Assembly (NCBI GenBank): GCA_035544675.1
Contig: DATKCA010000154.1
Coordinates: 1-64,000 of the forward strand
Direction of reading: 5' to 3'
Length of the DNA: 64,000 nt
DNA from: DATKCA01 sp035544675
Lineage (GTDB): Bacteria; Acidobacteriota; Thermoanaerobaculia; Gp7-AA8
Below, piece after piece: positions 7,530-16,756 of this stretch; positions within the stretch are counted from its first letter, which is position 1, and every line of letters begins with the position of its first letter. Made by a program: the position numbers and the translations under genes. The notes under the pieces are model-generated. The model had not been told where the DNA came from and did no database searches. It saw only the letters and a list, made by a program, of their open reading frames with translations.

Positions 7530-10082
7530 TCAATTGCGCTGCGTGATCCACTCGGCCAGCCGCGTGCCCTGCGCGACACGCAGGTCGGCGCACGCGGCAA
7601 TCCTCTCCAGCGCCAGGCCGGTGGCCTGGCGCGTCTGCCGCAGCGCATGCTGGTCGACGAAGCTTTTCACCCTCTCCATCCAGACTCGATCGCACGCCGC
7701 CGATCCGACTGCGGTGATGAGACGGCCGGTGTGACCGGGCGGCAGTTTCTTCTCGATCGCTCCCCAGTTCTCCTCGACGAACTGCCAGCCGATGGCGGTG
7801 CCGGCGGGATTGGAGAGGACACCGGCGAGCACGCCGGCGAGATCCTGTGAGCGGATGTCGTCCGTCAGCGCGAGGTCGAGCGTTCTCCGGATCAAGGCGG
7901 GATCGCGGAACGCGCTGATCACGGTGAGCATGCGCGACTTCTCGCGGGGATCGCTGGCGGTCCTGTAGCTGCGGAGGAAGGCGTCGTACAGGCGCGCGTC
8001 GCCGCCGATGGCGGCGAGCTTCGTAATGTCGGCGACGAGACTCGGATCGAGCGTGCTGCGGTCCCGCAGCCACTGGTTGGTGAGTTGGCGCGCCCGTCGC
8101 CGCGTCGCAGCATCGTCCCCGTGATCGCCGAGGGTGGTCAGGACAGCGTTGCGAAGGGCGCGGTCTTCGGGTGTGTCGGCCGGGCGTGTCGTCCAGCCGA
8201 GATCGCGCACGAGCGGCGCGCCGTATCCGCGCAGCCAGCGCTGCAGCGCGGGCCGTTGCGCCGGCTCGACGAGGTACCGCTCGATCGTCGCGACGCTCGA
8301 GAGCACCTCATCCGCCGCGCTGCGGTCCGATCCCATCGCCGCGGCCGCATCGAGAAAGTCCGCCACGTTGCGCTGCCCGGCCCGCACAAGGAACCACTGG
8401 TCGCGGAGGAGCGCCACGCGCTCGGCGGAGTTGAGACCGTCCGCCTCCACCGCATCGGTGAGGTAATAGCCGCGTCCATTCGCGTTCGGGTAGAGCGTGT
8501 CGCGGCAGCCGGTGAGCCGGAACGTCTGGGCCCGCTCGCGCAGCAGGACGCAATCGCCTCCGCTGAAGCACACCGGGATCGTCCAGAGCTGCTCCTCGAT
8601 GGCCGGCGTGCGCTCGCCTCGCAGGAGGAAGCGCTGCTGCCGAAGACTGACGATCGTGGCCGTGCCGTCACAGCGGCTGCTGACGGCGACCAGCGGAACA
8701 CCCGGCTGATCGATGTAGGAGGTGATGACCGCGGCGACGTCGCGGCCGCCGGCATCGTGCATCGCGGCGGCGAACTCGCCGGCCGACGCGTTGCCGAACG
8801 CGTGGCGGCCGAGGTAGAGGTTGATGCCTTCCCGGAACCTGTCTTCGCCGACCCAGGTCTCCAGCATCCGCAGCAGCGCGGCAGCCTTGCCGTAGGCGAT
8901 GCCGTCGAAGAGCTCCTCGATCTCATCGGGCGTCTCCGCGCTCTTGTGGATCTGGCGTGTGGTGGCGAGCACGTCGCTGCGCATCGGCGATGCCGCGCCG
9001 GCCGCGTCGGATGCCGCCAGCTTCCACTGCGGCCGCACCGCCTCCAGACCCTTGCGCCCCATCCAGCTCGCGAATCCCTCGTTCAGCCAGATGTCGTCCC
9101 ACCACCGCATCGTGACGAGATTGCCGAACCACATGTGGGCGAGCTCGTGCGAGATCGTGCTGACGCTGGCCTTGAGTGACTCGGCCGATGCGGTTTTCGG
9201 ATCGGCGAGGAGGATGCGCTCGCGGTAGGTGATGGCGCCCGGGTTCTCCATCGCTCCGGCCGCGAAGTCCGGGAGCGCGATCTGATCGATCTTCCCGAAC
9301 GGGTAGTCGATCTCGAAGTAGCGGTTGAAGAATGTGACCAGCTCCCTGGTGGCCTGCAGCGTGGTGCGCGCCATCTCCACGCGGTCGGGCGTCGCACAGA
9401 TCCGCAGAGGGATTCCGTCCGCCGTATCGCCGATGCATGCGAAGTGGCCGACGATCAGCGCGATGTGGTACGTGGACAGCCGCGGGGTGAGAGCGAAGCG
9501 GACCGTCTTCTTCCCGGCGGCCGGTCCGGGCGTCTCGGACTCGATCGCGGAGTTGGAGATGACGTTGTGGCTTGCGTCGGCGACGACGGTCAGGCGGAAC
9601 GTGGCCTTCATGTCCGGCTCGTCGAAGGAGGGGAACGCGCGGCGCGCGTCGACCGCCTCCATCTGGCTGGCCAGATATTTTCCGCGTGAGGAGTCGCCGG
9701 CGTAGAAGCCGCGAAGCTGACGGTTGAGGATCCCGTCGTACGCGATGCGGATCGTGGCGGGCCCGATCGCGAGCGGCTCATCGAGTGTCAGCGTCGCCGT
9801 CTCGGCGGCCGCATCGGTGGTGATGGTCGCGTTCTGCCGCGCGCCGCCGCTCTCGACGCTGGCGCTGCGGAAGGCGATCTCCGCGGCGTTCAGAACGATC
9901 GACGAGACAGGTTGCTGGACACCGGCCAGAATGACCGCGTCACCGCTGAACGTCTCCGCGGCGATGTCGGGTGTGATGGTGAGGTCGTAGTGATGGGGAA
10001 GCACCGTTCGGGGAAGGCGGGCCGCGGCGAGCGGCAGTGAGAACGATAAAGCGACGAGCAGCGCAATCGGTCGTAGCGTCAT
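7530..10082 (-). CDS. M1-family zinc aminopeptidase, exported
   Basis: The 850-residue protein begins with a signal peptide (TLRPIALLVALSFSLPLAAA). The catalytic set of M1 metallopeptidases is complete: GAMEN exopeptidase motif (about 276-280), HELAH (312-316) and the third zinc ligand E335 in NEGF. An ERAP1-like helical C-terminal domain follows. It would trim N-terminal residues from peptides in the periplasm or outside the cell. ATG 10082 was chosen over the longer frame because it starts the signal peptide. It is divergent from bamA. Confidence 0.92.
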   Translation of the reverse strand: MTLRPIALLVALSFSLPLAAARLPRTVLPHHYDLTITPDIAAETFSGDAVILAGVQQPVSSIVLNAAEIAFRSASVESGGARQNATITTDAAAETATLTLDEPLAIGPATIRIAYDGILNRQLRGFYAGDSSRGKYLASQMEAVDARRAFPSFDEPDMKATFRLTVVADASHNVISNSAIESETPGPAAGKKTVRFALTPRLSTYHIALIVGHFACIGDTADGIPLRICATPDRVEMARTTLQATRELVTFFNRYFEIDYPFGKIDQIALPDFAAGAMENPGAITYRERILLADPKTASAESLKASVSTISHELAHMWFGNLVTMRWWDDIWLNEGFASWMGRKGLEAVRPQWKLAASDAAGAASPMRSDVLATTRQIHKSAETPDEIEELFDGIAYGKAAALLRMLETWVGEDRFREGINLYLGRHAFGNASAGEFAAAMHDAGGRDVAAVITSYIDQPGVPLVAVSSRCDGTATIVSLRQQRFLLRGERTPAIEEQLWTIPVCFSGGDCVLLRERAQTFRLTGCRDTLYPNANGRGYYLTDAVEADGLNSAERVALLRDQWFLVRAGQRNVADFLDAAAAMGSDRSAADEVLSSVATIERYLVEPAQRPALQRWLRGYGAPLVRDLGWTTRPADTPEDRALRNAVLTTLGDHGDDAATRRRARQLTNQWLRDRSTLDPSLVADITKLAAIGGDARLYDAFLRSYRTASDPREKSRMLTVISAFRDPALIRRTLDLALTDDIRSQDLAGVLAGVLSNPAGTAIGWQFVEENWGAIEKKLPPGHTGRLITAVGSAACDRVWMERVKSFVDQHALRQTRQATGLALERIAACADLRVAQGTRLAEWITQRN

Positions 10083-10213
10083 GGCGGCGCGAATTCTGTC
10101 CTGTTTCAAGATGGTTACAATCTGGTGAATGCCGCTCGTTGCAGTCACCCTTCGAATAGGGAAGTCCCCCGGCGCCTCTGGAGAACGAGACTCGCGCGGT
10201 TGGGCCCGGTTCT

Positions 10214-10245
10214 CCTGAGGCCCGAGGGCTGAGGCCCGAGGCCTG
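10214..10245. repeat. GAGGCCCGAG word repeat
   Basis: Two copies of CTGAGGCCCGAGG in tandem lie in the 257-bp spacer between the divergent aminopeptidase and bamA genes. The same GGCCTCGGG word recurs at 17621-17652, 34762-34792 and 39777-39796. No other gene-like content is seen in this spacer. Confidence 0.7.
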
Positions 10246-10339
10246 CTAGAATGCGCCGCGATTCCCGGGTGTTCAGTCGTCGCGCGTGACTTCTCGCATC
10301 GTCGCGCGTCCCAAAAGCCTGAGGCTTCTCTATCTGACT

Positions 10340-12820
10340 ATGGCTCGAATTCTCGTCACGTCGTTTGCGGCTGCGCTCCTGGCGAGCGTTGTCCTCGCGC
10401 AATCTCCCCCTCCCGAGCAGCCTCAGCGCCCGCGTCCAGGCTCGATCATCGACTCCTCCGGCAGTGGCCGGATCACGGACACGACTCCGCAGCCGGCGCG
10501 ACCGGGCGCGGCGCCGGTTGCCGGCGAGACGATCGAAGGCTTCGAGGCGGTCGGCAACACCTCCGTGGCCAGCGACACGATCCGCGTCTACCTGGGAGTG
10601 AACCCGGGCAGCGCATACGATCCGGCCGCGCTTCAACGGAACTTCCTCAATCTCTGGCAAACCGGTCTCTTTGACGACATCAAGCTCGAGGCGGACCGCG
10701 GTCAGACCGGAGTCATCGTCCGGGCCATCGTGAAGGAGCGGCCGCGTATCGGCTCGGTCGAGTATCGCGGGAATAAAGAGCTGAACACGACGAAGATCAA
10801 CGAGGCGCTCGAGCGCGCGAAGATCGACCTTCACATCGGCAACACGGTGGAGCAGACGCTCGTCCGCCGCGCGGCCGAGACGATCCGCAACGCCTACACG
10901 GAAGGCGGATTCGAGGGCGTGAGCGTGATGAGCTCGATGGAAGACATGGTCGAGCCGGGCGAGAAGCGGATCGTCTTCCAGATCAGCGAAGGCATCAAGG
11001 CCAAGGTCGCAGACATCGAGTTCACCGGCAACGAGCGTTTCTCGGATCGCCGGCTGCGCACGGTGATGAAAGAGGTCAAGGAGCACGGCATCATCAGCTG
11101 GATCCGGAAGAAGAACCTCTATATCCCGTCGAAGCTGGACGAGGACCTCGAGCGCGTCAAGAACTACTACCAGGATCACGGATACCAGGCCGTCGCGTTC
11201 GGGGAGCCGCAGGTCGTGACGGTGGGAAAGAACACGCGGAAGCCGCGCGTGAAGCTGGTCATCCCGGTCAAGGAAGGCGAGGTTCACAAGTTCGGGAAGG
11301 TCACTTTGTCCGGCAACACGGTCTTCACCGCCGACCAGATCATCGGTGACTGGCCGGTCAAGGAGGGCGAGATCATCCGGCGCAAGCCGATCCAGACGCG
11401 CGTGGACGCCTTCAGCGAGGCGTACCGCATGCGCGGGTACATCTATGCCTACGTCAATCCGGAGTACGTGGTTCGCGACAGCAACGTCGTCGACGTGAAC
11501 GTCGACGTGTTCGAAGGCGACCAGTTCCGCCTGGGCCGTCTCGAGTTCCAGGGCAACACCACGACCAAGGACAAGGTCCTCCGCCGCGAGATCTTCCTCG
11601 AAGAGGGGATGATCATGAACATGGAGACCTTCAAGCAGAGCCTCTACAAGCTCGGGCAGCTCGGGTACTTCAAGGTCACCGAGAATCCCGACTTCAAGGT
11701 CAATCAGGAGACGAAGACCGTCGACATCACAGTCAGGGGCGTCGAGGAAGGCAAGAACGACATCCAGTTCGGCGGCGGCTACTCGGAAGGCGGCGGCTTC
11801 TTCGTGCAGTCACAGTTCGCGACCCGCAACTTCCTGGGAGAGGGCGAGAACTTCTCGCTCGGCTATCAGCGCGGCAACCGCATCAATTACTTCAGCCTCT
11901 CCTACGGCGACCCGTGGTTCATGGATACGCCGAACAGCCTCGGTGTCTCGGTCTACAACAGCGACACGCGCTATCCGCAGCGCTACGGCTACAGCGCGAC
12001 CAGACGCGGCGGAACGGTTGCGTACGGATATCGAGTGGGCCGCTTCGACAGTCTGGCGATGCTGTACGGCTTCGAGCGGACGAACACACAATACGAGTTC
12101 CAGACGTTTCCCGACCAGCAGGGCAACGTTCCCATCGCCCAGGTTGGTGACTATTCGTTCACAGTGTCCTCGGTTGCGCCGACGTATCGATTCGACTCAC
12201 GTGACAATCCATTCGATACCACCCGCGGCTCCCGCCTGTCACTCGGCGTCGGCTATTCAGGCGGCCCGGTGCTGGGGGGAACCATCGAGCTGGTCAAGCC
12301 GAGCGTCACGATGACCCGCTTCTGGCGCCTCTCGCGTCGCACCTCGGTCAGCGTCAATCTGGAGGGCGGATACATCTTCCCGCTGGCCGACAACTGCTCG
12401 CACACGTACGCGGAGCGGGAGGAGAGCGGGCGGACTCTCTGCGTGCCGGAAGTCGAGCGCTTCACCGTCGGCGGCGAGTATTCGGTCCGCGGCTTCGAGA
12501 CGGGCACTCTGGGACCGTTCGAGACCCTGGGCGGGTCAACCGGTCCGGTGGGCGGTTACAGCTACCACGCCTACAACATGGAGTACATCACCAAGATCAA
12601 TGAGCCGCTCCGCTTCGTGCTGTTCGCGGACGCGGGCCGTGCCTACGCGCACCAGGAGAGGTTCGACTTCGGCAAGCTGCGCTACTCGGCGGGCGCGGAG
12701 CTCCGCATCTTCCTGCCGGTCTTCCAGTTCCCGCTGCGGTTCATCTACGCGGTGAACGTGCGGCCGCAGGATGGCGACTTCTTCCAGGGAGTGCAGTTCA
12801 CGATCGGGAATACGTATTGA
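10340..12820 (+). CDS. bamA: Outer membrane protein assembly factor BamA
   Basis: The 826-residue protein has a signal peptide (ending ASVVLA, with Q next), a short Pro-rich linker, about five POTRA domains (roughly residues 65-420) and a C-terminal Omp85 beta-barrel. The barrel part includes the conserved VRGF-type motif (SVRGFETGTLG) and ends in a terminal strand with aromatic Y. BamA inserts beta-barrel proteins into the outer membrane. ATG 10340 is preferred over the upstream open frame because it begins the signal peptide. skp, the periplasmic chaperone for the same pathway, follows directly. Confidence 0.95.
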   Translation: MARILVTSFAAALLASVVLAQSPPPEQPQRPRPGSIIDSSGSGRITDTTPQPARPGAAPVAGETIEGFEAVGNTSVASDTIRVYLGVNPGSAYDPAALQRNFLNLWQTGLFDDIKLEADRGQTGVIVRAIVKERPRIGSVEYRGNKELNTTKINEALERAKIDLHIGNTVEQTLVRRAAETIRNAYTEGGFEGVSVMSSMEDMVEPGEKRIVFQISEGIKAKVADIEFTGNERFSDRRLRTVMKEVKEHGIISWIRKKNLYIPSKLDEDLERVKNYYQDHGYQAVAFGEPQVVTVGKNTRKPRVKLVIPVKEGEVHKFGKVTLSGNTVFTADQIIGDWPVKEGEIIRRKPIQTRVDAFSEAYRMRGYIYAYVNPEYVVRDSNVVDVNVDVFEGDQFRLGRLEFQGNTTTKDKVLRREIFLEEGMIMNMETFKQSLYKLGQLGYFKVTENPDFKVNQETKTVDITVRGVEEGKNDIQFGGGYSEGGGFFVQSQFATRNFLGEGENFSLGYQRGNRINYFSLSYGDPWFMDTPNSLGVSVYNSDTRYPQRYGYSATRRGGTVAYGYRVGRFDSLAMLYGFERTNTQYEFQTFPDQQGNVPIAQVGDYSFTVSSVAPTYRFDSRDNPFDTTRGSRLSLGVGYSGGPVLGGTIELVKPSVTMTRFWRLSRRTSVSVNLEGGYIFPLADNCSHTYAEREESGRTLCVPEVERFTVGGEYSVRGFETGTLGPFETLGGSTGPVGGYSYHAYNMEYITKINEPLRFVLFADAGRAYAHQERFDFGKLRYSAGAELRIFLPVFQFPLRFIYAVNVRPQDGDFFQGVQFTIGNTY

Positions 12821-12922
12821 GCAAGGCCGGATTAACGAGTTGTCCAGCCTCCGGCAGCGTCTGAGAACAAGAGATCATTGAGCTTCGGACAGCGTCCGCG
12901 GCGAGTCACAAAGGAGATCCCC

Positions 12923-13474
12923 ATGAAGAAGCTAATCATTTCGGTTGTCGTGGCAGCGATCGCGGCGCCGATGTTCGGGCAGGCCAGCGCGCCGGCCCGT
13001 GTGGCCGTCATCGACGTGCAGCGCGTGCTTACGACCTCGACCGCAGGAAAAGCCGCGTACGAGCGCCTCAAGAAGATGCAGGAAGACCGCATCGAGAGGG
13101 CGAAGACGATGGACGAGGACGTCCGCAAGCTGGACGCCGACATCAACGCCAAGAAGCTCTCGCTCAGCGAGGACAAGCTCGCCGAGATGGCCAAGCAGCT
13201 GTCCGACAAGAAGATCGCCATGCAGCGCTTCGCGCAGGATGCCGATCGCGAGGTCGGTGAGGCGCGCGATCGCGCCCTTCTCGAGCTCGAGAACAAGATC
13301 AAGCCGGTCATCGACGGCATCGGCAAGGAGATGGGCCTGGCTGCCATCTTCAACAAGTACGAGTCCGGTCTGGTCTACGCGTCCGAGGCGATCGACATCA
13401 CCGACACGGTGATCCAGCGCTTCAACTCCGCGGCAGGCGCGGCACCGGCCGCCACCCCGGCAGCGAAGAAGTAG
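12923..13474 (+). CDS. skp: Periplasmic chaperone OmpH/Skp family
   Basis: The 183-residue protein starts with a signal peptide (MKKLIISVVVAAIAAPMFGQ). It continues with the OmpH/Skp pattern: a short strand (VAVIDVQRVL), a long charged coiled-coil hairpin (about 50-130), then a beta strand region and an Ala/Pro-rich tail. Skp holds unfolded outer-membrane proteins on their way to BamA. AAGGAG lies seven bases before ATG 12923. A rho-independent terminator follows, separating it from lpxD. Confidence 0.92.
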   Translation: MKKLIISVVVAAIAAPMFGQASAPARVAVIDVQRVLTTSTAGKAAYERLKKMQEDRIERAKTMDEDVRKLDADINAKKLSLSEDKLAEMAKQLSDKKIAMQRFAQDADREVGEARDRALLELENKIKPVIDGIGKEMGLAAIFNKYESGLVYASEAIDITDTVIQRFNSAAGAAPAATPAAKK

Positions 13475-13484
13475 CTCCACCAGA

Positions 13485-13511
13485 AGCCTTCCGCTCCGCG
13501 GGAGGCTTTTT
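13485..13511 (+). terminator. Rho-independent terminator after skp
   Basis: AGCCTTCCGC (13485-13494) pairs with GCGGGAGGCT (13498-13507) around TCC with one G-T wobble, and it runs into TTTTT. Confidence 0.85.
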
Positions 13512-13541
13512 CCTTTCCAAGGGGATATACAATCCGCCGCC

Positions 13542-14561
13542 ATGTCTGGAGTGACGGTCGGCGAGATCGTCGAGCTGGTGGGAGGGAAGTACACCGGGCC
13601 GCGCGACGCGCGGGTGACCGGCGTGGCGCCGCTGGCCGAGGCCGGAGAGGACCAGATCAGCTTCCTGTCCAATCCGAGGTACGCTGCTCAGCTCGCCACC
13701 ACGCGGGCCGGCTTCGTTCTGGTGGCTGAGGATCTGGAGGAGAGCTCGCCGCGCTTCATCCGCGTGCGCAATCCATACTTCGCCATGGCCACGGTGGTCA
13801 GCCGGTGGTTCGCGCACCGGCCGGCGCCCAGCGGGGTCTCCGAGCGGGCTGCCGTGGCGGCCTCGGCGAGAGTGGGCCGGAACGTCGCGGTCGGCCCCTT
13901 CACGACGATCGGCGAGAACGTCGTCATCGGCGATGGAGCCGTCATCTATCAGAACGTCTCGATCGAGGCCGAATCGCGGATCGGAGAGGGCACCATCATC
14001 TATCCGCTCGTATCGATCTATTACCGCTCGCAGATCGGCAACCGCTGCATCATCCACAGCGGGGCGGTCATCGGCGCGGACGGCTACGGATTTGCCACCG
14101 AGGGGGGGCGCCACCACAAGATCCCGCAGATCGGGAGGGTGCGGATCGGGGACGATGTCGAGGTCGGAGCGGGGACGACGATCGATCGTGGCGCGCTTGG
14201 TGAAACGGTCATCGGCGAGGGAACGAAGATCGATAATCTCGTGCAGATCGGCCACAACGTGAGAGTCGGGCGACACTGTCTGCTGGTCGCGCAGGTGGGG
14301 ATCGCCGGCTCCGCCGAGCTCGGGGACTACGTCGTGATGGCGGGGCATTCGGGCATGGCCGGTCACCTCAAGCTCGGCAGCGAGGTGCAGGTCGCGGCGA
14401 CGAGCGTGGTATTCGACGACGTGCCGGCGAAGATGAAAGTGATGGGCAATCCGGCAGTGCCCTGGCGGGAGTACGCGCGCCGGCTGGTGTTGCTCAAGCG
14501 GCTCCCGGAGCTTGCCAGAAAGGTCGAGGCGCTGGAGAGGAAGGCTGACTCCGAATCATGA
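13542..14561 (+). CDS. lpxD: UDP-3-O-acylglucosamine N-acyltransferase LpxD
   Basis: LpxD adds the N-linked acyl chain in the third step of lipid A synthesis, on the cytoplasmic side of the membrane. This 339-residue protein has the uridine-binding N-terminal domain (EDQISFLSNPRYAAQL near 35-50), many left-handed beta-helix hexapeptides and the HHKIPQIGRVRIGDDVEVGAG segment that contains the catalytic histidine. A C-terminal helix closes the protein. The stop overlaps fabZ by ATGA, giving translational coupling in an lpxD-fabZ-lpxA operon. Confidence 0.95.
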   Translation: MSGVTVGEIVELVGGKYTGPRDARVTGVAPLAEAGEDQISFLSNPRYAAQLATTRAGFVLVAEDLEESSPRFIRVRNPYFAMATVVSRWFAHRPAPSGVSERAAVAASARVGRNVAVGPFTTIGENVVIGDGAVIYQNVSIEAESRIGEGTIIYPLVSIYYRSQIGNRCIIHSGAVIGADGYGFATEGGRHHKIPQIGRVRIGDDVEVGAGTTIDRGALGETVIGEGTKIDNLVQIGHNVRVGRHCLLVAQVGIAGSAELGDYVVMAGHSGMAGHLKLGSEVQVAATSVVFDDVPAKMKVMGNPAVPWREYARRLVLLKRLPELARKVEALERKADSES

Positions 14562-14998
14562 TGATGACGATCCAGGAAATCATGAAGGTCCTGCCGCATC
14601 GGTATCCGATGCTGCTGGTAGACCGCATCCTCGAGATCGAAAAGGGGCGGCGGATCGTCGGGCTGAAGAACGTCACGGCGAACGAGCAGTTCTTCCAGGG
14701 ACACTTTCCCGGGGCGCCTGTGATGCCGGGTGTTCTGATCGTGGAGTCGATGGCGCAGTGCGGGGCGGTCCTCTGCCTTCTGGACCTCGAGGATCGGGAC
14801 AAGAAGCTCTTCCTTTTCGGCGGCGTCGACAAGGCTCGCTTCCGCAGGCCGGTCGTCCCGGGCGATCAGATGATCATGGAGATCGATGTGCTTCATCGCC
14901 GCTCCAACACCGTCAAGCTGAAGGGCATTGCCAAAGTGGGGGGCAGCGTCGTGGCCGAGGCGGAGATGCTGTCGGTGATGACGAACCGGCCGGAGTAG
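14558..14998 (+). CDS. fabZ: 3-hydroxyacyl-ACP dehydratase FabZ
   Basis: FabZ dehydrates 3-hydroxyacyl-ACP during fatty acid elongation and competes with LpxA/LpxD for the same substrate pool, which explains its place between them. The 146-residue hotdog-fold protein has the catalytic histidine in VLPHRYPMLLVDR and the acidic residue in the central helix (GVLIVESMAQ), with GHFPGAPVMPG before it. The start ATG at 14558 overlaps the lpxD stop. Two adjacent ATG codons follow, so the exact start could be three or six bases later. Confidence 0.95.
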   Translation: MMMTIQEIMKVLPHRYPMLLVDRILEIEKGRRIVGLKNVTANEQFFQGHFPGAPVMPGVLIVESMAQCGAVLCLLDLEDRDKKLFLFGGVDKARFRRPVVPGDQMIMEIDVLHRRSNTVKLKGIAKVGGSVVAEAEMLSVMTNRPE

Positions 14999-15000
14999 GG

Positions 15001-15783
15001 ATGGCGGCCACGATCGACGCAACGGCAGTCATCAGCAGCGAGGCGGCGCTGGCCGAGGATGTATCCGTCGGCGCCTACTCGGTCATCGGACCGTGGGTGA
15101 CCATCGGCGCGGGAACGATCATCGGGCCGCACACGCGGATCGAGGGTCCGGCCAGGATCGGCGAGAGAAACCGGTTTACCGGCCAGTCGTCGATCGGGAC
15201 GCCGCCCCAGGATCTCAAGTACCGCGGAGAGAAGACCGAGCTCGTCATCGGCAACGACAACGTGTTCCGCGAGTTCGTCACCGTCAACCGCGGCACCGCC
15301 GGCGGCGGCGGGATCAGCACGGTGGGCTCGGACAACTACTTCATGGCGTATTCGCACATCGCGCACGACTGCCACATCGGCTCGAACACGGTCTTCGCCA
15401 ACAACGCCACTCTGGCCGGACACGTGGATGTGGGCGATCACGCCACGGTCGGCGCGTTCTCGGCGGTGCATCAGTTCTGCCGCGTCGGCGAGCACGCCTT
15501 CATCGGCGGCGCGACGATCGCCACGCAGGACGTCCTGCCCTTCGTGAAGACAGTGGGAAGCAGACCTGCCAAGACCTATGGCATCAACACGCTCGGGTTG
15601 CAGCGCAGAGGCTTCTCCGAGGAAGCGATCGAGGCCTTGCAGCGGGCGTATCGGATCCTGGTGCGCTCGAAGCTGAAACTGGAAGACGCGCTCCTCCGCA
15701 TCGAGAGCGAGCTCGGTTACTCCGCCGAAGCCCGCTACTTCGCCGAGTTCGTACGCGGGGCGAAACGGGGAATCGTCCGATGA
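15001..15783 (+). CDS. lpxA: UDP-N-acetylglucosamine O-acyltransferase LpxA
   Basis: LpxA performs the first step of lipid A synthesis, moving a 3-hydroxyacyl chain from ACP to UDP-GlcNAc. The 260-residue protein has a left-handed beta-helix of hexapeptide repeats and the catalytic histidine region AYSHIAHDCHIGSNTVFANN. A GGATIATQDVLPF turn and a helical C-terminal domain follow. ATG 15001 lies two bases after the fabZ stop; the longer open frame upstream overlaps fabZ out of frame and is rejected. Length is normal for the family. Confidence 0.95.
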   Translation: MAATIDATAVISSEAALAEDVSVGAYSVIGPWVTIGAGTIIGPHTRIEGPARIGERNRFTGQSSIGTPPQDLKYRGEKTELVIGNDNVFREFVTVNRGTAGGGGISTVGSDNYFMAYSHIAHDCHIGSNTVFANNATLAGHVDVGDHATVGAFSAVHQFCRVGEHAFIGGATIATQDVLPFVKTVGSRPAKTYGINTLGLQRRGFSEEAIEALQRAYRILVRSKLKLEDALLRIESELGYSAEARYFAEFVRGAKRGIVR

Positions 15784-15790
15784 TGACGGC

Positions 15791-16720
15791 ATGAGAGTCG
15801 GCGTCATCGGCACCGGCTACCTGGGACGGCTCCACGCGAGAGTCCTGACGGAGATCCCGGAAGCGGAGGTGATCGGCTTCGTCGACACAAGCGACGAGGT
15901 GGCCGCGGAGATCGAGTCCGGTCTCTCGCTGAAGCGCTTCGGCTCGGTCGCCGAGATCGCGGGCCTGATCGACTGCGCCGTCGTGGCCACCCCGACGGTG
16001 AGCCACTTCGAGGTGGCCCGCGAGCTGATGGAAGCGGGCTGCGACGTTCTCATCGAGAAGCCGATCGCCGCCACGGTCGAGGAGGCGCAACGGCTGATCG
16101 ACATCGCCGATACGCGAGAGCGTCTGATCCAGGTCGGGCACGTGGAGCGCTACAACCCGGCCATCGTGGCGACGGCCGAGCAGCTGCACGACGTCCGCTA
16201 CCTCGAAGCAGAGCGCCTGGGCGTCTTCGTTGGGCGGTCGCTGGACATCGACGTGCTGCTCGATCTCATGATCCATGACCTCAACCTCGTCCTCTCGCTG
16301 CTGAACAAGAAGGTCGTGGAGATTCGCGCGCTGGGCGTGCCGGTGCTGACCGATAAAGTCGACATCGCGAATGTCCGTCTGGAGATGGAGAACGGCGCGG
16401 TGGCCAATCTCACCGCCAGCCGTGTATCGCACGAGCGCGTGCGCAAGCAACGGTTCTTCGGCAGCGATTTCTACATCTCCGTGGATACGAAAGAGCAGGA
16501 AGTGAAGGGATACCGGCTGCGGGACAAGGCCATCGTGCCTCTGGAGATCGTGGTCACGAAGAAGGAGCCGCTGCTGGCCGAGCTGGAGTCGTTCCTGGAG
16601 TGCGTGCGCGACCGGAAACGGCCGATCGTGTCGGGCATCGACGGGCTGGAAGCGGTGGACCTGGCGACGCGAGTGGCCGAGGAGCTGGAGAAGTCGATGA
16701 GCAGGCGGGGGATGGGTTGA
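15791..16720 (+). CDS. Gfo/Idh/MocA-family NAD(P)-dependent sugar dehydrogenase in the lpx operon
   Basis: The 309-residue protein has an N-terminal Rossmann fold (VGVIGTGYLGRLHARVL, residues 2-18), the EKPIA motif that carries the catalytic lysine (about residue 83), and VGHVERYNP. The rest is the alpha/beta dimerisation domain. It begins seven bases after the lpxA stop. In some bacteria a member of this family next to lpxA (GnnA) oxidises UDP-GlcNAc at C3 so that GnnB can add an amine for N-acylated lipid A. No GnnB-like aminotransferase is in the window, so that role is only a possibility. Confidence 0.85.
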   Translation: MRVGVIGTGYLGRLHARVLTEIPEAEVIGFVDTSDEVAAEIESGLSLKRFGSVAEIAGLIDCAVVATPTVSHFEVARELMEAGCDVLIEKPIAATVEEAQRLIDIADTRERLIQVGHVERYNPAIVATAEQLHDVRYLEAERLGVFVGRSLDIDVLLDLMIHDLNLVLSLLNKKVVEIRALGVPVLTDKVDIANVRLEMENGAVANLTASRVSHERVRKQRFFGSDFYISVDTKEQEVKGYRLRDKAIVPLEIVVTKKEPLLAELESFLECVRDRKRPIVSGIDGLEAVDLATRVAEELEKSMSRRGMG

Positions 16721-16756
16721 ATCGTTCACAGTTCACCCTGAAGTGCTGAGGAGACG

